Shown here one piece after another: positions 32,837 to 41,527 of a stretch of 64,000 nt of DNA. Origin of the DNA: Tilletia caries. Its lineage: Eukaryota; Basidiomycota; Exobasidiomycetes; Tilletiales; Tilletiaceae. The stretch lies in assembly GCA_032718865.1 (NCBI GenBank), contig JALUTQ010000033.1:868001-932000 (forward strand). Direction: 5' to 3'. Position 1 is the stretch's first letter. Each line of letters opens with the position of its first letter. Made by a program: the position numbers and the translations under genes. The notes below the pieces were generated by a model. The model did not search any database. It saw only the letters and a program-made list of their open reading frames with translations, and was not told the origin of the DNA.

Positions 32837-33428
32837 CAAGGTTCGGCAACTATATTCACTATATAACTATGATAACTATATAGTTATGACTAATAGTGAT
32901 AACTTGACTATACTTTGGGCGGCGAAGCCGCGGAGGAAATATAGTAGCTATGCCTATTTCAGATCGGCGCGGAGTAACTAATAGTCAAAATAATTATGAA
33001 AAATTGCATTTGGCTGAAATAGCCACTAGATAGACGCTATATAGTAGCTCCAGCTACTCATGGCCACATATAGTCACTATATCAGCTAATCGTAGCCACA
33101 AATAGTGACTATTTTACTAAATGTGATTTTTTGTGTTGGACAGGGGCTGGCTGAGACACCTGCTGGATAGTTACTATGTAATAGCTCCAGTCACTTATAG
33201 CCACATATAGTGACTATGTCAATCTCACTTTATGCTAAACTAGTCACAGGTAGCTACTGGAAGTGACTATAGTGGCTATTTCAGCGAAGCCAACGAAAAT
33301 TTCGTATGGCTGAAATAGTAACTATTAGGTTTAATAGTAGCTATATCTCACTTGACTATATCATTTCCCGCCGAGGTGACCACTCACTATAACTTGACTA
33401 TACTATTTCGCAGAAAAGTGGTAACTCT
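32837..33428 (-). mobile_element. CTATAGTGACTAT-family MITE, second copy
   Basis: Reverse-oriented relative of 18502-19120, starting at CAAGGTTCGGCAACTAT. It lacks the other terminal repeat: after GTGGTAACTCT it runs into the flank shared with 12690-12822. Confidence 0.85.
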
Positions 33429-33553
33429 GTCTGGGGGAAAGGGGGGGCGAACAAAGTGAATGTGCAGATGCGGGGTACATACCGGGACGCGGAACGCAGG
33501 AAGTACCGGCTGAAAGCTTTCAAGTCTCCGACACACCCGAACGGCGTCCGTTG
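33350..33553 (+). repeat. Duplicated block shared with 12625-12822
   Basis: See the matching block at 12625-12822. This copy preserves the site without the CGGAATTCCG insertion. Confidence 0.7.
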
Positions 33554-33850
33554 TTGAGAATGGCCCCGAAGTCAGTCCCCGGAATACAGAGTCCGGGGTT
33601 GAGCTCCGTGCGAACCTGCGCCCGTTTTAGCGTTCTTCTTCTCTAAGCCGTAAACCGTGCTGCCAGAGGTTAGCCCTGGGCTCCTGGAATTTTTCCCATG
33701 CTCAAATGCCAGCTCCGTACTCTTACAACGTCGAGAGATCCTTCTGTCTCATACTCCGTACTTCCGGATCCCACGAAGTGCGGCCCCGGATGACCGGGGC
33801 GCTCATGAAGCCGCTCTGGTGGGCTCTCCGTAGTTCGTGATACTCCTTAC

Positions 33851-34497
33851 TAAAGATGAGCACGCAGTAAGCCCCAGAGTGCTCCGACTATCCGGGGCCT
33901 TGCCCTGGGGGAGTATTGAGTGACGAGCTTCATGACCAGACAGAGTGCCGAGTATCTCCGGAACTCCGGGGCGCTCCGGGGCCTGGTATTTTCAAAAAAC
34001 GAGTCTCAGTTTATGAAATTCGGTCAGAATTAATCGTCTTTGCTTCGTTCTTTAAAGCTTTTTAAAAGTACTGTTCGGATTTCTCATTTGGGGTTCAGAT
34101 ATTATATTTGTGAGCTCTACAACAGCTGACGACTCTGTTCTCGGATAAAGATGGATGGAAGAGCGTCAATCAATGTAAGGATCTGCATTTCTTACTTTTT
34201 GTAGGACCTCTGCGAAATTCCCCGGAGTACGGAGTTTCGGGGGAGTAGTCGCGCCCCGTCACCCCGGAGTATTGAGTACGGAGTGGACTTTAAGTTCTAC
34301 TGAAATTGAGCCGGAGTACGAAGCTGGCGCAATACGGTGGGCAAATCTTTGGCGGAGCACGGGGAGTGAAGTTTCAGCGACTACCTGAAAATGAGCGGAG
34401 CACGGAGCGCGAAAAAGTGTCTCAAAACCAGCCGAAGTCAGCCTGAGTAGAGGCCCTGGAGTACAAAGCACTCCGGGACGCTCCGTGCCTATCCTTA
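33851..34497 (+). mobile_element. CTCCGTACTCC-family MITE, diverged copy D
   Basis: The ends TAAAGATGAGCACG and CGTGCCTATCCTTA are worn versions of the copy C termini. The interior has the family words, more diverged. Flanks CTCCTTAC and GCATACCC do not match, so the copy is old or rearranged. 33560-33850 contains further degenerate family sequence. Confidence 0.65.
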
Positions 34498-34845
34498 GCA
34501 TACCCGTGAAGGAGGCGCGCGGACGGCGGTACGCCCTTCGTGTTGGTATATATGGTGGAATCCGTAATCTCCTGCGTCGCGTCGCCTGCCCCTATTCTCC
34601 CTGTTAGTCCATCAATCCATCCTCTTGCGCAATTTGGGTTCGTAGAGGGCAGCTTATGTCCGCTATCGTTCCAAGTGAACAATTCATTATGTCCAAAAAA
34701 AATTTGCTGGTCGCCACATCCGATTTGACAATTTGCCTTCGAACCTTCGAAGTCATGTCGAAAACAAATATGGTTGTGCGTTCATTCCGGGGAGGCATCT
34801 GCAGGGGGTTTTGCATCATCCTTTCTTCCTTCTTGCTCTCTTTGA

Positions 34846-35682
34846 ATCAACAGGCACGGCCAGCCGAGGAGGAGCTTTCCACCGGGCCAGGGCCTTCTTT
34901 TCGGCCGCTTCCAGCTCCTCTGGCCCGCGGATCCCGTCCCAGCAGCAGCAGCAGCAGCAGCAGAAGCGACGACAGATCGAAGGGCCCGTCGCTTCCTCTT
35001 CCTCCTCGTCATAGATGGTGAACCGACCGAGCTCGAGTGGCCTGGCCCCACTGCTGACGATCAGCTACGGCGACAGTGGGGTCTCGCCGCCGTCTTCTTA
35101 CGACCCGTGGCGGGAAACCTGCTCGAGCAGGCTCTTCGTTTCATCCTCGAGTTTCAGCGAGGCAGGTGTATATATTGCTCCCTGCGCGGCAAGGCGGACG
35201 ACGGCCATAAGTACTCGCAGTGCCCGACCTCGACGATGAGGATGTTCCGGACGGTGCGGCCCCAAAGCTACGCGCGACCGGACCGGAACGCTGGCTGTTA
35301 CCATTGCGGCATGCCGATGGACTTCTGCCGGGCGCTGGTCCGGACCCAGAGCAGCAACGTGCCCGGTCAGGACGCGATGGCAAAGACGACGCCCTGTTTT
35401 CACAGCCAGGACGGCCAGGAGGGAAACACGACGGTGTTTCTCATCATCTTCGCCCTACAGAAGTCGAGGGAGCTGTTCGAGGAGGCGCTCAAGGGGGTGA
35501 AACAGGCTCACCCCGCGCTGGTCATCTCTCCGCCGACGCCGTACTCGAGCACGCCGCCGAAGGAGTGGATGAAGGTCTTCGAGAGGGCTTACCGTTTAAG
35601 GCCTTCTGGCTCGTGCTGGCCGTCGTCGGCGTGCTCTAGGGGCGTTTTCTCTTTTTTAGGTAAACCCCCTTCCAAAGAGTAA
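34846..35682 (+). CDS. Cys-rich protein fragment, RecQ-tail-like
   Basis: The frame opens after TGA at 34843 and runs to TAA at 35680-35682 with no convincing start. It contains a poly-Ala stretch from a CAG/GCA repeat (about 34940-34965), then LLEQALRFILEFQRGRCIYC. A metal-binding-looking set follows: CIYC, CPTS, CYHCGMPMDFC and CFHS. Such Cys/His tails follow RecQ-like helicases in repeated elements of basidiomycetes; that link is from memory and is inference, and no helicase motif is present here. It is probably a truncated element. Confidence 0.35.
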   Translation: MNRHGQPRRSFPPGQGLLFGRFQLLWPADPVPAAAAAAAEATTDRRARRFLFLLVIDGEPTELEWPGPTADDQLRRQWGLAAVFLRPVAGNLLEQALRFILEFQRGRCIYCSLRGKADDGHKYSQCPTSTMRMFRTVRPQSYARPDRNAGCYHCGMPMDFCRALVRTQSSNVPGQDAMAKTTPCFHSQDGQEGNTTVFLIIFALQKSRELFEEALKGVKQAHPALVISPPTPYSSTPPKEWMKVFERAYRLRPSGSCWPSSACSRGVFSFLGKPPSKE

Positions 35683-35702
35683 CGACGACGAGATGACTTG
35701 CG

Positions 35703-35905
35703 GCCGGAAATCGTCATTATATACTATAGCATGAATATAGTAGTCTTCAAATGGAATATAATTTACGCCGCATACCATAGTATACTATCAGGAGATAGTA
35801 TATACTTTTTGCATACTATGGATAGTATGTGGCTCCAATTTAATTAAAAAAATGTAATATATTTTGCTTCAAAAGTCACATACTATAGTATTATATACAC
35901 CACCG
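35703..35905 (-). mobile_element. ATAGTATAC-family fragment
   Basis: Reverse copy of 27395-27590 (shared GGCCGGAAATCGTCATTATA and the following ATAGTATAC words). No termini. Confidence 0.65.
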
Positions 35906-36082
35906 CTTGAGTTCCGATCAAAGGCTTTCGTATCGACGCCCGCATGGAATCAAAGCCCGCCATCCAAGTTTAGACGCGTCAGAGTTCTCTGGCTATAGGC
36001 GCGTGATACCGCCGGTTGTAAGGGCAGAAGCCGTGAGCGCGAGATTATGATGATCATGATCCGATACTTTTGCGATCAATGG

Positions 36083-37549
36083 TAAGGTTGTCCCCGGAGT
36101 TGACGCGGAGCTGGGGTTTTGCGGACTCCGTACTCCTCCGACGGAGGGCTCCGCAGGAGGCGGAGCGCGGAGCTCACTTCTGTAAAAATTTTGATCTTAA
36201 AAAAGCACGGAGTCCGCCTTGAGCACTCCGCCGGAACTTACGCGGAGCGCGAAGCCCAATCCTGGGCCCACTAGCCAAAAGTACGGAGCGCGGAGTCGTC
36301 AAAATTGTGTGAAAATTCCGGCGGAATTTCCGCGGAATTCCGACGGAGCTGTGAGGTCATGTGATAGTCTAAAATAGGGGTCACGTGACCTCATTTTGGG
36401 TGCGCTCCGCCGGAATTCCGCAAAAGTTCCGCAGAAATGTGCGGAATTCCGAGAAAATAGGGATTGTCGAGACACGCGCAGGGGATAAAACGGGCGTCAT
36501 CATCCGTTGAGAGCTTCAGAATAGCACTGGAGTCAATACCGCAACAATGTCGGATGATGAATGTATAGCTCTGATTGTGTTAGAGTCATTCTGAGAGCAA
36601 CTTATACCACCACTGCGCTCCGACGGAATTCCACGAAATTCCGAGCTCCGCATACACGGAGCACGGAGGAGCATTATGAAAACGCACAGGAAAAACGCGG
36701 AGCGCGGAGCTGGGATTTCAACTGTTGTAAAATTCCGTCGGAACGCGGAGCTGGTTTTGGTCAGCTCTGTCTTAGTCTCAGGGCTCGGCACGACTATGGG
36801 ATTTTGCGACTACTACGACTATAGCCTCATACGACTATGACTATGACTATGCTCCAGAAAATGTAAGACAATAGTCGCCATAGTCGTTAAAAATCTGGTC
36901 TAAAATTGATTTTGCGACTATAGTTGGACAATAGCTGGACGTCAAGGCTATAGTCGCAGCAACAATTCGGCTATAGTCCGACTATAGTATGTTATGGTCT
37001 GACTATAGCTTAGAGTTGCGACTATAGCCGCGGGCCCGACCGCCACCGCTATAGTCAGACTATGACATTTATTGCCCATGAAACACTATAGCCAGTCATA
37101 GTGCGACTATTATTGTTGGATAGTCGAACCATAGCCTGACTATATCCGATTTTAGACAATTAAAAGCGACCTACACTATAACTATTTATAATCTGAAATT
37201 TGACGTGCAACTATAGTGCGAAAATTGTTGTCCCAAAGTCCGACTATAGTGGCGCACTGGCGTTCCAATTTTGGCTATAGTCACACTATAGTGAAAAATT
37301 TGGCTGCGCAAAATCCTGCGACTGTAGTCGACTATGGCACTATAGTCAGACTTACGACTATGACTATTTTGGATTTTCCAAAAACGCCTGCGACTACGAC
37401 TATGACTATGCCAAAAAAACGTGCGACTATAGTCGGAGCCGAGCCCTGCTTAGTCTGCGGAGGCGGAGCTCGCCTCAAAAAGTCAAGATTCCGGCGGAAT
37501 TTGGAAGTGCGGAGGCGGAGCCCTCCGCGTTACTCCGGGGACAACCTTA
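36083..37549 (+). mobile_element. hAT-like MITE, CGGAATTCCG family, with nested insertion
   Basis: The inverted ends TAAGGTTGTCCCCGGAGT are perfect over 18 bp, and the 8-bp target duplication ATCAATGG is exact (36075-36082 and 37550-37557). The interior words are CGGAATTCCG, GGAGCGCGGAG and CTCCGCC. The element is interrupted at 36779-37448 by a GACTATAG element. Without it and one target copy the length is about 790 bp. Confidence 0.95.
36779..37448 (+). mobile_element. hAT-like MITE, GACTATAG family, complete nested copy
   Basis: A 670-bp element, ends CAGGGCTCGGC and GCCGAGCCCTG, with a perfect 8-bp target duplication CTTAGTCT (36771-36778 and 37449-37456). The paralogous site at about 12580-12590 has one uninterrupted CTTAGTCT, a direct empty-site proof of the insertion and of its exact ends. 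Confidence 0.97.
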
Positions 37550-37706
37550 ATCAATGGTGGGTGAAAAACGACGAAGTCCGCGTGGAATAGAATCATGTCT
37601 CGATTTGAGCTCTCATAAGAAATGATTTTAGAAACGCGGGGGAAAGTACGCTGTCCAGATGGAAATTTACTGTCAATATACAGTATACTACCATGCAACG
37701 ACAGCG

Positions 37707-38246
37707 TCACAAATCCCATGGTTCCTCTCTAAGCAGCTCTCTGAAGCTGCCCTCGTCCCAAGTACTGGCCACGATTTGCCAAGCTGCCGAGTCGAATATG
37801 TGTCGAGCTGCTGCATGTTCACCTGTGATGACAAAGTGAACCGCACGTAGCGAGGCCGTGAGTTGGTGTAGAGCCTCGAATGCCATATCATCTGAAGAAC
37901 TGCGCTTGCAACAAGCGGCTGGGTGAGGACCAAATACGACAATCCGGAATCGATTTTGTATCTTGAGAGAGATGGAAAGCGCGCCTAGGACTTCAGTGAG
38001 GTCGACGGACTCCTTCTTCTCGATCAGATGCTTCTTGAAATGTATTCCGAACCGCTCCCGGTTTGAACCAGCGAGTAGGAGGATCAGTTCGGTATCCGTG
38101 GCCAAGATCCGCTCCAAAGCGAGGTCGAAAGCGGCTTGCGTGGTTGGCCCATGCCACGAGATTTTCGCACTTGGGGGCATAGCGAAAGCAAGCGTGAGGC
38201 TGTGGATGCGCCGACTAGAAGCGATGTCGGAGGGCAAAACGCACAT
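37707..38246 (-). CDS. Hypothetical protein (C-terminal part)
   Basis: The minus-strand frame is 179 codons. The likely coding part reads FDLALERILATDTELILLLA, GIHFKKHLIEKKESVDLTEV, RFRIVVFGPHPAACC and ends REEPWDL. Mixed alpha/beta character, no membrane segment, no family recognised. Upstream, the other minus-strand frame (FTHRYLNHERLSPLDTQEQE, VLLLMVLEPLDRTNVRFAL) appears to continue into it across a one-base shift near 38225. It lies just downstream of a kinase-like remnant on the same strand and may be part of the same broken gene. Confidence 0.35.
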   Translation of the reverse strand: MCVLPSDIASSRRIHSLTLAFAMPPSAKISWHGPTTQAAFDLALERILATDTELILLLAGSNRERFGIHFKKHLIEKKESVDLTEVLGALSISLKIQNRFRIVVFGPHPAACCKRSSSDDMAFEALHQLTASLRAVHFVITGEHAAARHIFDSAAWQIVASTWDEGSFRELLREEPWDL

Positions 38247-39280
38247 TCGTGCGATCCAGAGGCTCCAGTACCATTAGAAGCAGAACAAACTCCTGTTCTT
38301 GTGTATCCAGTGGCGACAACCTCTCGTGATTGAGATATCTATGGGTAAACGTATTCGCACTGCGGTTCCCTGAGCTTGGAATTTGGATCAGGGGCTTGAA
38401 AAATAATCTTGTGCTTGGTCCCAAAAAGGTCGATCATGTCTCGAAGGCCAGACTATTGGTTGTGGTATCGAACATGTGCGAGGCGGTTTGAAGCTCGAAG
38501 TACGTTGTCCCGACTGGCCAGATGTCCACAGAGCAATGAGCATAATGGATGTTGAATAGTCTTTCGGAAGGTCAATATCCAATCGTTCCCGTTGGATTTT
38601 GAATTCGGGACATATCCCGAGGATGACTGAGACCGAAGTCGGTGACCTTGACACGATGTTCGGGGTACACCAGGACATTACGGTCCGAAGGAGCAACTGT
38701 GGATTAAAGAAACGGCGACAAATGTATTTTCCATCTACAGGACTGCTATCCTCGAGCGGTCACTGTAGACTTGGCAACATAGCACATGTCCCAGCAGTCA
38801 GAAATTCAGGTGGAAGCGCAACGTCAGCACCGCCGGGAGATCGATATGACTTGGGAGTGCACTTGTTTAAATCCGGAACGAGGCACCTGACTTGGAAGAA
38901 TGATGGCCCGTTCCGATCGACGACACCGGCGTCGGATGACCAGTAGCAAGTTGATGGATCCGTTCACTGCGCATGGGAAGTGGAATATCCACATGGGCAG
39001 ACAAAGAAGCAATCGCCTCGCCCCCTACGTCTGCATGATGAGATGGTGCGAAACGTGCTCAAGCATCAGATCATGGTACTTCAACGAGGTGCATTAAGCA
39101 CCATGTTGTACAACTTACCAGAATCTCCACCAAATTGGTGCCAGTCATTAGGCTCGGCAAGATCGATGGCCAAGAAGGAAGCAATGTCGTCCACGTCGCT
39201 GGTGGCAGCATCTTGCTGGCCTTCGTCCCATTTGCTGAGTATCAGTTCCTTGAAATCATCGGTGCAAATCATGATGAAGG
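38247..39280 (-). pseudogene. Protein-kinase-like pseudogene
   Basis: Reading the minus strand from about 38675 gives VYPEHRVKVTDFGLSHPRDM (activation-loop DFG), then GTIGY followed by an in-frame TGA, PSERLFN, then HCSVDIWPVGTTYFEL, the helix-F region (SVDIW as in S-D-x-W). A second stop and a frame shift follow near 38440. Upstream pieces to 39280 (SKWDEGQQDAATSDVDDIAS, AEPNDWHQFGGD before a GTAAGT donor) may be earlier exons. The stops and shifts rule out a working kinase. The assignment rests on the DFG and SVDIW motifs in the right order. Confidence 0.5.
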
Positions 39281-39599
39281 GGTTCTGTGGTCGACATGGA
39301 GAGGCGAGGAGGCATTCTTGATGTTGTTTGTGATGGTCATTTTGTTTGGAGAGGTAAAGGCTGACAGGTGATAGAACCTGAAAAGGAAATGGTCGAGAAG
39401 GTAGTGAAGCGTCAAGCGGGTATGGTGAAGCGGGTGGCTGCAACGGGCAAGATGTAGAAAAAAGCATGCAGCTTTGTAGCTCTTGACTTGTGAAAGGAAC
39501 GACCGCTTTGAAGTGCTGCGTATGTAACACGGTCACTTCAAGACTCACTTCGGTACTCACTTCGGCCTTAGCACGGACCTCCACTCCGGACTTAGTTCT

Positions 39600-40197
39600 C
39601 GGCCGTCGGCTCTAAAATCCTAACTCCTGATCACGCCATCGACGCCACCTCCACCTCGGCTTTCGGCCGTCCCAACATCACGCCACTTTCACTATCTGAT
39701 CTCTTGGCTTCGGCATTCTCTGTCTTGGCTCTCCTCCTTCTCTGCTTCCTCTCTCCTCGTGCCCGTGTTCCCTCTTTCTCCGCCTCCGCTTTCTCTCTCC
39801 GCTCCTTCGCTCCTCTTCCTCGCTAACTTTACCCTCAAGGGTATATAAGCAGCCCCATTCTCTGCCAGATCCTGTACTTAGCTCTTAACCCTTCACCACC
39901 AGTTCCTCACCCAATCTACTCTATCCACATCTCCTTTCACAACCTTCATGATCCTTGCCCTTCACTTCTTGCCCTGATCCACCCCCGTCACAGCGTATGC
40001 AAATTGGAAAAGTTCAGTATAGACGTACAGTTGAAATGGTTCAAGTAACGTGAAGTGTGAAAGAGATTCCAACTTTACACTCGAAGTTTCTGAGTAGAAG
40101 TAAATGAGACTGTGATATGAGAATATCGGGCGTTGAAGTCGGTCTGTCAAGATGAGGAGCCTTCAACTCTGTATTGATGGCGAAAGGGACCTGTACC
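39600..40197. other. No gene recognised
   Basis: Pyrimidine-rich (CTTCGGC, TCTCTCC) flank with a TATATAAG at 39841-39848. Nothing coding. Confidence 0.3.
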
Positions 40198-41340
40198 TAA
40201 GGTTGTCCCGGAGTAACGCGGAGGGCTTCGCCTCCGCAGTCCGCACTTCCAAATTCCGCCGGAATTTTGACTTTTTGAGGCAAGCTCCGCCTCCGCAGGC
40301 TAAGAAAGAGCTGAAAAAACGAGCTCCGCGTTCCGACGGAATTAGAGCAGTTTGCATATTGCTTCGAGCGAATTAATTAATTTTGCGGGCAAAACGCAAG
40401 GAGACACAAAAAGTCTGTGAGGGTCTCAAGTACCATGACCGGCAGCAGCTAGCACTCACCACGTCGAAGGCACAGATTCACATCATACCTCAGGCCTCAG
40501 TAGCTGCACTCTGTCGTTGTGCCGGTTGGGCACGGGCGAGGTCTTGCTGTGGACTTGGCTCCGAAAGGTGAGAGGTCCCGTCGCGCAGGATTTGTGGGCG
40601 AGCCGCGAGACCATCGTGTAAAGTGGTCCAAGAGACGCTGTGAGACTCCAAAGTCATGATAATGAACATGAAGCTCAGGTTGGCGGGCGTAAAATATATA
40701 TTTCCGATTCCGAAGCAATATGCAAACTGCTCTATAAAGAAGTTAAAATCCCAGCTCCGCGCTCCGCGTTTTTCTGTGCGTTTCTATAATGCTCCTCCGT
40801 GCTCCGTGTATGCGGAGCTCGGAATTCCGTCGGAGCGCAGAGGTGGTATAAGTTGGAATCAGAATGTCTCTAATATAATCAGAGCTATACATTCACCGTC
40901 CGACATTGTTGCGGTATTGACTCCAGTGCTATTTTGGAGTTCTCAACGGATCACGATGCCTGTTTTATCCCCTGCGCGTGTCTCGACAATCCCTATTTTC
41001 TCGGAATTCCGCACATTTCTGCGGAACTTTTGCGGAATTCCGGCGGAGCGCACCCAAAATGAGGTCACGTGACCCTTATTTTCGACTATCACGTGGCCTC
41101 ACAGCTCCGTCGGAATTCCGCGGAAATTTCACCGGAATTTTCACACAATTTTGACGACTCCGCGCTCCGCACTTTTGGCTAGTGGGCCCAGAATTGGGCT
41201 CCGCGCTCCGCGTAAATTCCGGCGGAGTTCTTCAGGCGGACTCCGTACTAGTTTAAAATCAAAATTTTTACAGAAGTGAGCTCCGCGCTCCGCCTCCGGC
41301 GGAGCCCTCCGTCGGAGGAGTACGGAGTCCGCAAAACCCC
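40198..41340 (-). mobile_element. hAT-like MITE, CGGAATTCCG family, truncated
   Basis: Starts at TAAGGTTGTCCCGGAGTAAC (40198). It runs through the family interior in reverse orientation to 36083-37549 and ends at GCAAAACCCC (41340), about 30 bp short of the other terminus. It is itself interrupted at 40345-40732 by a different element. Confidence 0.88.
40345..40732. mobile_element. 388-bp MITE with 22-bp inverted repeats and TA target
   Basis: The perfect inverted repeats GAGCAGTTTGCATATTGCTT (continuing CG) lie at 40345-40366 and 40711-40732, flanked by TA on both sides (40343-40344 and 40733-40734). The surrounding sequence continues the CGGAATTCCG element. A TA target fits the Tc1/mariner/pogo group. 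It does not share words with the hAT-like families. Only a small doubtful frame (40383-40571) lies inside. Confidence 0.85.
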
Positions 41341-41527
41341 ACTGGTTCCCTCCGGGAACGGTCACTTCAATATCAGTGTTGGACACGTGATTGTTCCCGC
41401 TGGTCACCACTCGTACCGACGCAACTTTCGTGAAAATGCTCATATTCTTAAGGATGAATCAGTCGAAATACATGCTCTTACATCCATCTGCTTGAAGCCA
41501 CCTTCATCCATCAACTTATAGCCTGTC
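41341..41527. other. Presumed 5' flank of recombinase gene
   Basis: Begins exactly where the preceding MITE breaks off. This may be the left edge of the Crypton insertion, but no terminal signature is evident. Confidence 0.3.
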
